Shown here: positions 26,404 through 35,375 of the stretch, in pieces
How positions within the stretch are numbered: position 1 is the first letter of the stretch
Layout of the letters: the number at the start of each line of letters is the position of its first letter
Assembly: GCA_040386335.1 (NCBI GenBank)
Contig: JAZKFT010000024.1
Location: forward strand, 1 to 64,000
DNA: 64,000 bases
Direction of reading: 5' to 3'
From: JAZKFT01 sp040386335
GTDB lineage: Bacteria; Bacteroidota; Bacteroidia; Chitinophagales; Chitinophagaceae
Translations under genes and position numbers: made by a program
The notes under the pieces: model-generated
The model's database searches: none
Seen by the model: the letters and a program-made list of their open reading frames with translations, nothing else
What the model was told of the DNA's origin: nothing

Positions 26404-28815
26404 CTAAAATTTGACAACCAGTTCTTTTCCTGAATACGATAATTCTTTGTCAGGTTGTGCAACATTATTTTCTCCGCCACTTTTGATTGCACTCACTATA
26501 ACAATATTAAATTTCCTGCTTTGCAGCATTCCCGGGAAACTGCCGTTTCTATCATTTATTGTAAGCGATTTCTTTTTATCATCCCAGCTAAATGTAATGG
26601 TCGAGTAAACTCCTTTTTCATAATTGTAATTGTCGTTCTCATCCTCATACAAAACAAATTTTCCATCGGCACCGGGGTAGATACGTATTTCCAGTTCATC
26701 CCATTTTTGTTGTCCGGAGTATTGCACGGCTGGCCCGATCGGAATGATGGAACCTGCTTTTACATAAAGCGGAATAATATCGAGCGGCGTTTGTTTGCTT
26801 ACTTTATTTCCGCCCGTTAGTTTTTCACCGGTCCAGAAATCGTACCAGCTGTTACCGGCAGGCAGGTACGTTTCTTTTGTTTTTATGCCGCTGTAATCTT
26901 CGGCAAAGGATGTATCCCGGCCGTTAATAACGGGCCTTATGTACATGGCATTTGTAACCGGGCTTACCATGAGAGATTTACCAAACATAAACTGATCATT
27001 AATATCCAGTGCATTTTTATCAGCAGCAAAATCCATCACCAGTGCACGCATCATGCTGGAATGGTTGGCGGTAACATCCCACGAAGTGGCGTAGATATAT
27101 GGTAAAAAGCGGTAACGTAAATTGATATATTTTTCAATGGCATCGTAGTACCTGGTGCCTTTTGTACCAAACTGGTAAATTTCTCTCGGAGCCCCCTCAC
27201 CATGCGAACGCATCATGGGGCAGAAGGTACCAAACTCCAGCCAGCGCACATATAGCTCACGGTATTCCGGATCTTCCAACTTCTTTTTAAAATCCCACAA
27301 AAAGAAACCGCCGATATCACTATTCCAGTACGGTATACCGGTAAGTGAAAAATTTAAGCCTGCAGAAATCTGGTTTCTTAGTGCCTTCCAGGATGAGTTG
27401 ACATCACCCGACCAGGTATTGGCACCGTAGCGTTGCTGGCCCGCAAATGCAGACCGGGTAAGGATAAAAACCCTTTTGCTATTGGAGACGGCACGCTGAT
27501 GATCGTATATCCCACCTACCGTCATTAAAGGGAAAGCGTTACGAACTTTGCGGAAAGAACCTAAGTAGGTTTTGTTGTTCAATTCGGATGGTTTAGCATC
27601 CAGGTGATCGGGTTCAGAGGAATCCAGCCACCAGCCGTCCATACCAAGGCTGAATAGTCCTTTGTTTAAATGCTTCCAGAAAATATTACGGGCTTCGGGA
27701 TTGTAAGGATCATACACCCTTACGCCCGAAGGATAATCACGGTTGGGTGGCCATTTTTCTGAGCCGGATTGGGGCCATGTATTAAAATTCATCAGTGCTC
27801 CAATGCTGTCCAGTTCACGGTACTGTTTAGTCCTGGGACCAAAAGAATTCCAGATGGAAATGGTAAGGTGGGCATTTAATTTATGTACATCGTCTACGAA
27901 CTTTTGGGGATTGGGAAAATCTACATTCAAAAACTCCATTGCATTCCACAAATAATTATTACCCCAATATTGCCAGTCCTGTATAATGCCGTCAATCGGT
28001 ACTTTTAACTCACGGTATTTCTTTATTACATCTACTGCTTCCTCCTGGCTTTTATAACGTTCTTTACTCTGAAAATAACCAAAGGTCCATAATGGAAGCA
28101 TGGGTGCCTGTCCTGTGAGGTCACGCATTTTTGCAATTACGCCGTCGGCATTTCCGCCGTTCATAAAATAATAATCTATGCAGTCACCTACATCAGATTT
28201 AAATGAAGTACCGTCAGCCTTATCTGTAAAAATGGTTGGCGAATAATTATCCCAGAATAATCCATATCCTTTTACTGATTGAAAGAATGGGACATAATCA
28301 CTGGTATTATTCTGTACCATATTTAGTGTAAGGTTTCGTTGTGCCATTTTGCCCGCTTGTTGCTGTCCCAGCCCATAAATGGATTCGTCTATATCCAATA
28401 GATAAGCTTGCTCAATAGTGTATGTACTGCTTCCTGCATCATTAAATGGTTTGAATGATGTGCTGTTTTCTTTTTCATTTAAAAGTGCCGTGCCTGTCTT
28501 GTTGAAAAAACTAAACATGCCTGAGCTGAGGTTGAGTTTCACAGTAAGATTGTCGCTTTGCAGGATAACTACGGCAGCCTGTTGTTTTATCTCCAGCGTT
28601 GTTTTTTCAGGCGTTTTAATAACCGAAAGACTTTTTTTATCAAATGGAATTCCTTCAGGAGATTTGATGATTCTTACTATTGAGGCGGAATAAAATTGAA
28701 CTTCAACATCCACTTTATTAATGGTCGTTTTTATCCCGGCATTTGTTTTTTGCCAGGTTTGTGCATAGCTGCTAACTGTTGCAAAAAGAAGCAATGAAAG
28801 TAGATATAGTCGCAT
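26404..28815 (-). CDS. GH31 alpha-glycosidase, alpha-xylosidase-like
   Basis: An 803-residue secreted enzyme (signal LLSLLLFATVSSYAQ). N-terminal GH31 beta domain, barrel from about 235 (PMLPLWTFGYFQSKERY), nucleophile Asp398 in GMDGWWLDSSEPDHLD, and WSGDVNSSW and RSHGEGAPREIYQFG near the acid/base and subsites. Unlike the other GH31 here it has no PA14 insert. The Ser at SSEP instead of ATEP and a longer loop (about 325-365) distinguish the two. Paired GH31 enzymes in one locus suggest different positions or different alpha-linked sugars (xylose or glucose). Exact substrate not decidable. Confidence 0.9.
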   Translation of the reverse strand: MRLYLLSLLLFATVSSYAQTWQKTNAGIKTTINKVDVEVQFYSASIVRIIKSPEGIPFDKKSLSVIKTPEKTTLEIKQQAAVVILQSDNLTVKLNLSSGMFSFFNKTGTALLNEKENSTSFKPFNDAGSSTYTIEQAYLLDIDESIYGLGQQQAGKMAQRNLTLNMVQNNTSDYVPFFQSVKGYGLFWDNYSPTIFTDKADGTSFKSDVGDCIDYYFMNGGNADGVIAKMRDLTGQAPMLPLWTFGYFQSKERYKSQEEAVDVIKKYRELKVPIDGIIQDWQYWGNNYLWNAMEFLNVDFPNPQKFVDDVHKLNAHLTISIWNSFGPRTKQYRELDSIGALMNFNTWPQSGSEKWPPNRDYPSGVRVYDPYNPEARNIFWKHLNKGLFSLGMDGWWLDSSEPDHLDAKPSELNNKTYLGSFRKVRNAFPLMTVGGIYDHQRAVSNSKRVFILTRSAFAGQQRYGANTWSGDVNSSWKALRNQISAGLNFSLTGIPYWNSDIGGFFLWDFKKKLEDPEYRELYVRWLEFGTFCPMMRSHGEGAPREIYQFGTKGTRYYDAIEKYINLRYRFLPYIYATSWDVTANHSSMMRALVMDFAADKNALDINDQFMFGKSLMVSPVTNAMYIRPVINGRDTSFAEDYSGIKTKETYLPAGNSWYDFWTGEKLTGGNKVSKQTPLDIIPLYVKAGSIIPIGPAVQYSGQQKWDELEIRIYPGADGKFVLYEDENDNYNYEKGVYSTITFSWDDKKKSLTINDRNGSFPGMLQSRKFNIVIVSAIKSGGENNVAQPDKELSYSGKELVVKF

Positions 28816-28841
28816 AGTACTTGTTTAAATGATTATTCGAA

Positions 28842-29101
28842 TTACCTAGTAAATTTCCACCAATCAAAATAGAAAAGCTCTTTCTCCCCTTTAAAAACAA
28901 AGAACAAATCATCATTGCCTTTTGCGTTTTTCTTCATATAAAAAATAAATGATTCATCCTCGCCGTGGCTTGTATAATAAATACGGTGTTATTGTACACG
29001 ACGGGAGCAGGATCTGCCGTAATTTTTGTTTAGATGAAGGGTTTTGTGCCGTAGAAAAAGCAGACACCAAAGGAGCCATTACAGTACATTTTATTTTTCA
29101 T
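28842..29101 (-). pseudogene. decayed GH43-CBM6 gene: internal deletion, frameshifts and a nonsense codon
   Basis: Read across frames, this 260-base relic spells a GH43-CBM6 protein with the middle missing. From ATG 29101 a signal-like start leads (one frame) to SAFSTAQNP. A second frame gives FI-stop-TKITADPAPVVYNNTVF, where the stop replaces a probable Gln. A third gives YYTSHGEDESFIFYMKKN. There the propeller breaks off and the CBM6 end NDDLFFVFKGEKELFYFDWW follows directly, to the TAA at 28842. Intact relatives such as 12,771-14,183 are about 1.4 kb, so over 80% is deleted. It occupies the gap between GH29 and GH31. Confidence 0.8.
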
Positions 29102-29128
29102 GTGGTTCTTGAAGTTTCTTTCTCTATT

Positions 29129-30862
29129 TTAATCAATCTTAAAAACAATTGCAGTTTCAAAAGGCATTTTTGCCGGGCAAATAACTGTAAGCCCATCAGC
29201 TTCCTGTTTCCATTTTAATTTTCCTTTGTGACCGAGCAGTGATACATTTTTAATTGTTTTGCCGAAATAGGTTGAATCAGTGCCAAGCGATTTTATTTTT
29301 ATGGTTGCTCCTGCTGTAGGTACAGTCATGCAGAATGCATACAGGGCATCGTTCTTACCGGTCGTAAATCGAAAGTCTTGAGCACCGAATTTAAATTCCG
29401 CATGCTTTTTGCCGAGTTTACCGCCTGGCAGCATTTTCAATTTGCCATTTACTATCTCGCCTTCACCCGGAACAGACCATGCACGACTTCCGTACACTGC
29501 TTCCCCGTTGCGGCGCATCCACACCCCAACTTCCTTTAGCATTTTGAGACTGCCTTCGTCCAGTGAGCCATCCGGTGAAATGGATATGCAGATCGCCGCA
29601 TTTCCGTCACGGGCAATGGCTTCAATAATATACCTGATCATCATGCCTGAATTGTAGGTAAAACCGGGTCCATAAAACCAGTCACCGACCGGTACTTCTG
29701 CAATCCATGGCTGATCGGTTTTTATTTTTTCAGGAACCCCAAACTCCTCGGTATTGACCGTGCCATTTGTTTTATCCCGAAATTTTACAATGCTAAATGT
29801 GTTCACGACTCCACGACGTTGGAGGGTGCGGTTGTAGAAATCAGCCATTACCCGTTGCATGGCATCTGCTTTTATGCCAGTACCGGTTCCATTGCCGGTG
29901 AAAGGTCCCTGCACGGTACCATCGGTATAAATAAAGTCCGGATCGTAATGTTCCACCACATCCATCATCCGTAAGGCCCAGTTGGTCGTGTACCACTTTG
30001 AATACGCAAGGTGGTTGGCGAAAATACCCGCAGGTGGCGGTGACCAATCTGTATGGGCATTCTTATCCACACCCTTGTACTCGCGGAGATCAATGCCGTA
30101 CAGCATCCATGGGTCGTAGCCTTCCCACCATTTTCCTTTTCCATCGGCCAGGGTTAGATGGCCATCATAGGGTACGCCTTTCTTTGCACCGGTAGAGTCG
30201 GCACCAAATGCTGTTTGCCACCACCACCAGCTGTATTCATGGTGAAAGGTTACGCCAAAGCGTATACCGTCTGCACGGCAGGCTTTTGCCCATTCGCTGA
30301 TCAAATCTCTTTTAGGACCGATGTTAACCGAATTCCACGGTTGGTATTTAGAATTCCAGAGATCATAATTATCGTGATGCACTCCTTGTATCATCAGGTA
30401 TTTGGCGCCGGCATCCCGGTATATTTTGGTGAGCCCGGCTGGATCGAGTTTAACTGGATTCCAGTCACGCAGAACTTCTTTGTAACCAACCTCTGAAGGG
30501 TGTCCGTATTTTTTAAGATGGTTATCATAAGCTTTTTTGCCTGGCTTATAAAGATTTCTTGCATACCAATCACCGCTTTCGCCGGCTGATTGCGGACCGA
30601 AGTGCACCCAAATTCCAAACTTAGCTTCGCGAAGCCAGGCAGGCGAACCCGGGTAGTTTTTTTCAATGGACTCCCATGTTGGTTCAAACGGGCCCGGTGT
30701 GATTGGTATATCAAGTTTCGTCTCGGGAAATGACTTCCATTCGCCCATGCCTACCGTATTATTAGCTTTAGAAACCGGTATCGCAGGCATCGGGTTTTGA
30801 AGCTGGGCATGTACGCATACCTGCGTTACTAAAGCCACGGCTGTTAAAAATAGATTTTTCAT
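29129..30862 (-). CDS. GH29 alpha-L-fucosidase
   Basis: A 577-residue secreted enzyme (signal FLTAVALVTQVCVHAQ). GH29 landmarks: WLREAKFGIWVHFGPQS at the barrel start, YLMIQGVHHDNYDLW, FGVTFHHEYSWWWWQ, and DPDFIYTDGTV, where Asp314 is the nucleophile. A C-terminal beta domain covers about the last 110 residues. The family removes alpha-L-fucose, and some members act on L-galactose. Together with GH95 it implies fucose- or galactose-like L-sugars on the target polysaccharide, as in complex xylan or xyloglucan side chains. Its stop is 27 bases upstream of the decayed GH43 start. Confidence 0.93.
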   Translation of the reverse strand: MKNLFLTAVALVTQVCVHAQLQNPMPAIPVSKANNTVGMGEWKSFPETKLDIPITPGPFEPTWESIEKNYPGSPAWLREAKFGIWVHFGPQSAGESGDWYARNLYKPGKKAYDNHLKKYGHPSEVGYKEVLRDWNPVKLDPAGLTKIYRDAGAKYLMIQGVHHDNYDLWNSKYQPWNSVNIGPKRDLISEWAKACRADGIRFGVTFHHEYSWWWWQTAFGADSTGAKKGVPYDGHLTLADGKGKWWEGYDPWMLYGIDLREYKGVDKNAHTDWSPPPAGIFANHLAYSKWYTTNWALRMMDVVEHYDPDFIYTDGTVQGPFTGNGTGTGIKADAMQRVMADFYNRTLQRRGVVNTFSIVKFRDKTNGTVNTEEFGVPEKIKTDQPWIAEVPVGDWFYGPGFTYNSGMMIRYIIEAIARDGNAAICISISPDGSLDEGSLKMLKEVGVWMRRNGEAVYGSRAWSVPGEGEIVNGKLKMLPGGKLGKKHAEFKFGAQDFRFTTGKNDALYAFCMTVPTAGATIKIKSLGTDSTYFGKTIKNVSLLGHKGKLKWKQEADGLTVICPAKMPFETAIVFKID

Positions 30863-30957
30863 AGGCTTTGTAGATTTTACTATTAATTCCCTGTTGCTGA
30901 TTTAATCGGGGAAGTTACCTGAAATGGAGAAGCAACAGCCTTGTAGTTTCCAAAGCA

Positions 30958-33570
30958 TTAATTAATAGTAACCGCTACCATTTTCAAATCTTTCGTTGCC
31001 GAACTATTGCCATACCATAGTTCATATTCACCCGGTGTTACATCCATTTTTAAAGTCTTATCATCATAAAATTCAAAAGCAGATGGAAGTAACGCAATAA
31101 TCGCATTCACGGTTTTACCGGCATTTACTTCTGTTCTTTTATAACCTCGTAATGTTTTTATAGTACCGGTTTTGTCGTTTACTTTTTTAACGTATATCTG
31201 TACTATTTCTGTTCCGTTTCTTTTACCCGTATTGGTAACAGGGATTGTCACGGTGAGGCTTTCATCATTTTTGATTTGTGTTTTATTCAACTGTGCATTG
31301 CCGATTGTAAAATGGGTATAGCTTAATCCATAACCGAATTGAAACAGCGGCGCGGTGGTCATGTAACGATATGTTCTTTCTTTCATGGAGTAATCTTCAA
31401 AATCTGCCAACTGCGTCGTGTCTTTGTAAAATGTAACAGGCAATTTTCCTGAAGGATTGTAATCCCCAAACAGCACATCGGCAACTGCCTGCCCGCCGGA
31501 TTCGCCGCCATACCATGCCTGCAGGATGGCATCACAACTTTGAGTTTCCGGCACCATTCCAATGGCAGAGCCGGAGCAGTTTACAAATATTACTTTTTTG
31601 CCTGCTGCTTTCAATGCCTTTAAACAGTTGCGTTGCACCAATGGTAATTCAATATCGGTGCGGTCGCCACCTTTGAAACCTGGAAAGTTTACTGGCATCT
31701 CTTCGCCTTCCAGTAATGTGGATAGCCCCCCAACGAAAACCACTTCGTCAATTCCCTTTAGTTTGTTAATCAGACCGGAGAAATCAATATCAAGTTCTTT
31801 GCCAAAATCAAATTCAAGATTAGCCTGCCAGTTATTTAATTGTGCATACCTGATTGCTATTTGGTACTTCTTTCCTTTTTCTACATTGAAAGCAATTCGT
31901 GAAGGAAGGGTACGCCAGTTGTTGTAACGTGCAAGGGATTTACCATTTACAAATAATTCGAAATAACCGGTGGCACCGGCTTTAAAAACGATTTCCTCTG
32001 TTTCGGGTGCAGTAAATTCAGTTTCGTATGTAGCAGAGAAGCCAACTAATTTTACACCGGAAGCAAATTCATGGTCTCCGGCAGTAGTAATTTTAAAAGG
32101 ATTGACAACCTGGTCTGTGGTAACAATATCACCAGTTCGTTCACGGTTGTTCCAATAGGTGGCTTTGAAACCTTGTTTGCCGGCTATGGCTGTTTTTGCA
32201 AAATAGCTTTGTGTGACTTTATTTTCTACGGCATCGCAGGCTTTATCATACACAACACTATTTGCAGCAAGTTTTGATTTGATGCCATTAAGAATGCTGA
32301 TCGTTCTAACCGGTTTGCCATTATAATTACCCCATAGCATAGGTTCGTTATCGGCATTGGGGCCAATAACCGCTATTTGTTTAGTTGATTTGTTTAGGGG
32401 TAATACATTGTTTTTATTCTGCAACAGGGTCATCGATTCAAGTGCCATGTCTAATGCAAGCTTCCTGTGATCTGCATTGTTTACAATTGACATGGGAATA
32501 TTTGCCCAGGGCACAATTGCATTATCATCAAAATCGCCTAAGTCGAAACGGCCAATTAGTACTTTCATCAAATGGCGGTCCACTTCTTTTTCTGTAATTA
32601 AACCTTTGGCTACTGCTTCGGGCAACTTTTCATACGCATATCCCTGCCACACACATTCAACATCTGTCCCAGCCAGCACCGCTTTTGCAGAAGCATGTGT
32701 GGCATCGGATGACGTCTTATGACTGGTAAAAAAATCGGTAACAGCACCGCAGTCAGCTACCACAATATGTTTATAACCCCATTTTTCCCGGAGGATGGTT
32801 TGCAGCAACCGGGTGTTGCCGCAGCATGGTTCGTCATCCAGCCTTTGATAGGCACACATTACCTGGCGGACATCTGCATCCTGTACCAATGATTTAAATG
32901 CAGGTAAATAGGTTTCCCATAAATCTCTTGGGTCTACCTGGTTCAGGTTTAAAGTATGCCGGCTCCATTCTGGTCCCGAATGGACGGCGTAATGCTTGGC
33001 GCAGGCTAATAATTTTCTATATTTTGAATTCGCAGGTCCTTGCAGCCCTTTCACCACTGACACGCCCATTCGTGAGGTTAAATATGGATCCTCACCATAA
33101 GTTTCCTGGCCACGGCCCCATCGTGGATCCCGGAATATGTTAACATTGGGTGTCCACACAGACAAACTTAAAAATCTCCTGTTTTCTTTTCCACTTCTCA
33201 GAGCGTCGTGGTATTTCGCCCTTACTTCATCGGATGTGGCATTGAATATTTTATATACCAAAGAATCGTCAAATGAAGCTGCCATCCCAACAGGTTCAGG
33301 AAACACCGTAACATTATCATTATTTGCCAACCCATGCAATGCTTCGCTCCACCAGTTAAATTTGTTGATATGTAGTCGTGGTATTGCCGGCGACTGGTCA
33401 AACATCAGTGATGCTTTTTCTTCAAGCGTTAAGCGTGTCATTAAATCCCTGGCTCTTTCTTCGGAACTTAAAGACGCGTTTTGGAAGGGAAGTTGCTGGG
33501 CCATTCCGCTCCTGCAGAATAAGGCCCCGGTAGAAAGTATCAATATCGTATTTCGCAATAGCTGTCTCAT
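30958..33570 (-). CDS. GH3 beta-glycosidase (beta-xylosidase/glucosidase) with PA14 insert
   Basis: About 870 residues. ATG 33570 starts a signal peptide (RQLLRNTILILSTGALF); an upstream GTG at 33636 would overlap the aldehyde dehydrogenase gene. The GH3 N-domain shows WWSEALHG, FRDPRWGRGQETYGED and AKHYAVHSGPE. VADCGAV supplies the nucleophile Asp273, with Cys after it as in plant-type beta-xylosidases. A PA14 module lies within the C-terminal sandwich domain (about 468-590), and a fibronectin type III-like domain closes the protein. The likely role is release of xylose from xylo-oligosaccharides in the periplasm. It is 37 bases downstream of the dehydrogenase gene. Confidence 0.92.
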   Translation of the reverse strand: MRQLLRNTILILSTGALFCRSGMAQQLPFQNASLSSEERARDLMTRLTLEEKASLMFDQSPAIPRLHINKFNWWSEALHGLANNDNVTVFPEPVGMAASFDDSLVYKIFNATSDEVRAKYHDALRSGKENRRFLSLSVWTPNVNIFRDPRWGRGQETYGEDPYLTSRMGVSVVKGLQGPANSKYRKLLACAKHYAVHSGPEWSRHTLNLNQVDPRDLWETYLPAFKSLVQDADVRQVMCAYQRLDDEPCCGNTRLLQTILREKWGYKHIVVADCGAVTDFFTSHKTSSDATHASAKAVLAGTDVECVWQGYAYEKLPEAVAKGLITEKEVDRHLMKVLIGRFDLGDFDDNAIVPWANIPMSIVNNADHRKLALDMALESMTLLQNKNNVLPLNKSTKQIAVIGPNADNEPMLWGNYNGKPVRTISILNGIKSKLAANSVVYDKACDAVENKVTQSYFAKTAIAGKQGFKATYWNNRERTGDIVTTDQVVNPFKITTAGDHEFASGVKLVGFSATYETEFTAPETEEIVFKAGATGYFELFVNGKSLARYNNWRTLPSRIAFNVEKGKKYQIAIRYAQLNNWQANLEFDFGKELDIDFSGLINKLKGIDEVVFVGGLSTLLEGEEMPVNFPGFKGGDRTDIELPLVQRNCLKALKAAGKKVIFVNCSGSAIGMVPETQSCDAILQAWYGGESGGQAVADVLFGDYNPSGKLPVTFYKDTTQLADFEDYSMKERTYRYMTTAPLFQFGYGLSYTHFTIGNAQLNKTQIKNDESLTVTIPVTNTGKRNGTEIVQIYVKKVNDKTGTIKTLRGYKRTEVNAGKTVNAIIALLPSAFEFYDDKTLKMDVTPGEYELWYGNSSATKDLKMVAVTIN

Positions 33571-33607
33571 AGAACCCGAATGGTTTAGTCTGTTGGTTTT
33601 ACATAAA

Positions 33608-35194
33608 TTAAATAATGTCTTTGTTCGACCTTTCACTATTTACCAGGCGGTAAATATGTAGGATGTTTTTGTCTTGTAGTTCAACAGGCAATAGAGATTG
33701 GGGCATGTTTTGGTAACAAACCGGTCTTGTAAAACGATAAATAGCTGCTGTCCCGATAGAGGTTGTTTTGCTATCAGTAGTCGCAGGAAACGGACCGCCA
33801 TGTACCATTGCACTACAGACTTCCACACCGGTAGGAAAGCCGTTGATGATCACTCTTCCTGCCTTTTGCTCCAAAATGTCAAGCAGGTCTTTGTACGCTA
33901 TCAATTCTTCGCTACTGCCATGAACTGTAGCAGTTAGCTGGCCGGAAAGATTTTCGGCTATTTCAAGCATTTCTTTTTTCGAGTTTACAGGAACAATCAT
34001 TCCGGTCGGGCCAAAAATCTCTTCACTTAATTGGGGATTATTGTTGAATACATTACCATCGGCCTGCAGCAATACTGGTATCGCCTTGTTGCTGGCAGTT
34101 TCCGTTTGGAAACCGGATAGTACCAATTGTTCAACCCCGGCAACAGCAAGGTGTTGCTTCACCCCGGTTTCATATGCATTTAAAATATTTGATGAGAGCA
34201 TCACGCCTCCGACAGTTTTTTCAAATGCGGTTTTGAGTGCTTCATTAAAATTATTGTCTGTATTTTGAAAAATCATCAAGCCCGGATTCGTACAAAATTG
34301 ACCTACCCCTAAGGTTACCGCTGCTGAATGGCCAACGGCTATTTCTTGTCCACGTTCTTTCATAGCCTCCGGTAATATAAACACAGGATTGGAACTCCCC
34401 ATTTCTGCATATACCGGAATTGGTTCCGGTCTGCTTACTGCAGCATCATACAGGGCCCTACCGGCTTTATAAGATCCCGTAAATCCAACAGCTTTTACCA
34501 GGGGATTTTTTACGAGTTGTAATCCTACTTCAATTCCATTATCAAACAGCAGCGAAAAGACACCATCGGGCATATTGCATTTACGTGCGGCATTTGCTAT
34601 CGCCCGCCCGGTTATAGCCGACGTGGCGGGATGGGCAGGGTGTGCTTTTACTACTACTGTGCAGCCTGCTGCCAGGGCGGAAGCAGTATCGCCGCCGGCT
34701 ACTGAAAAAGCCAGGGGAAAGTTGCTGGCACCAAAAACTACAACCGGACCAATGGGAATATGCATAAAGCGTACATCCGGTTTTGGAACTGGTGTTCTTT
34801 CGGGAATAGCAGTATCAATTCTTGCATCTACCCAGGAGCCTTCAGTTAATAATGCTGCAAACATTTTTAACTGGTTAACAGTCCGCATTCTTTCTCCTTC
34901 AATTCTTGCAGCAGGCAGGCCGGTTTCATTGCAACAAACAGTTACCAGTTCGTCGCCCGCGTTCAATAGTTCCTCACCAATAGCAGCTAAAAAATTTGCT
35001 TTTTCGACTCCACTCTTTTTTCTATACAACTGGAAGGCCGCTGCAGCTTTTTCAACTGCAAGGTTTACTTCGTCGGGGGTGGCTTTTAAAAACTGGTACC
35101 CATTATCATTTTGTTGTACAGGGTTATAAGAATAAAAGGTTTCGTTCCCCGCGCCAGACTGCCCAAACCCTATAATCTGCAATTCTTGTTTCAT
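33608..35194 (-). CDS. aldehyde dehydrogenase of the 2,5-dioxovalerate (ketoglutarate semialdehyde) type
   Basis: A 528-residue cytosolic protein without signal. Aldehyde dehydrogenase residues are all present: Asn158 in FGASNFPLAFS, Glu264 in YAEMGSSNPVF and catalytic Cys301 in GVGQFCTNPG. The EMGSSNPVF and GQFCTNPG wording and the length are those of NADP-dependent alpha-ketoglutarate semialdehyde dehydrogenases, the last step of the oxidative (Weimberg-type) routes for L-arabinose and D-xylose. It is the only intracellular enzyme in the hydrolase locus and comes first after susCD and the attenuator. It therefore links depolymerisation to non-phosphorylating pentose oxidation. Family assignment firm, substrate inferred. 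Confidence 0.88.
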   Translation of the reverse strand: MKQELQIIGFGQSGAGNETFYSYNPVQQNDNGYQFLKATPDEVNLAVEKAAAAFQLYRKKSGVEKANFLAAIGEELLNAGDELVTVCCNETGLPAARIEGERMRTVNQLKMFAALLTEGSWVDARIDTAIPERTPVPKPDVRFMHIPIGPVVVFGASNFPLAFSVAGGDTASALAAGCTVVVKAHPAHPATSAITGRAIANAARKCNMPDGVFSLLFDNGIEVGLQLVKNPLVKAVGFTGSYKAGRALYDAAVSRPEPIPVYAEMGSSNPVFILPEAMKERGQEIAVGHSAAVTLGVGQFCTNPGLMIFQNTDNNFNEALKTAFEKTVGGVMLSSNILNAYETGVKQHLAVAGVEQLVLSGFQTETASNKAIPVLLQADGNVFNNNPQLSEEIFGPTGMIVPVNSKKEMLEIAENLSGQLTATVHGSSEELIAYKDLLDILEQKAGRVIINGFPTGVEVCSAMVHGGPFPATTDSKTTSIGTAAIYRFTRPVCYQNMPQSLLPVELQDKNILHIYRLVNSERSNKDII

Positions 35195-35230
35195 GAAATA
35201 TTCCTTTAATTGTGTTTAATATCCTTGTTT

Positions 35231-35263
35231 AAAAAAAGACCTTATGTAGATACAAAAGGTCTT
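35231..35263 (-). terminator. intrinsic terminator/attenuator between susD and the dehydrogenase
   Basis: On the minus strand a perfect 8-bp stem (AAGACCTT with AAGGTCTT) and a 12-base loop are followed at once by a T run. It lies about 110 bases after the susD stop and 37 bases before the next start codon. Partial read-through here would make susCD mRNA far more abundant than the enzyme genes, a known pattern in SusCD operons. Confidence 0.75.
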
Positions 35264-35375
35264 GATTGCTTATCAAAAAAAACTGCTGCTCATCGTGTTT
35301 ATTAGTTATTTCATCAAATCAATTTTACCTGGTTAATATTTTCCAATGGCCAGTACCATATTGCTGCAATATTTT

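Noticed and set aside
33571..33636. GTG start for GH3 at 33,636
   Set aside because: It overlaps the dehydrogenase gene and hides the signal peptide that begins at ATG 33,570.
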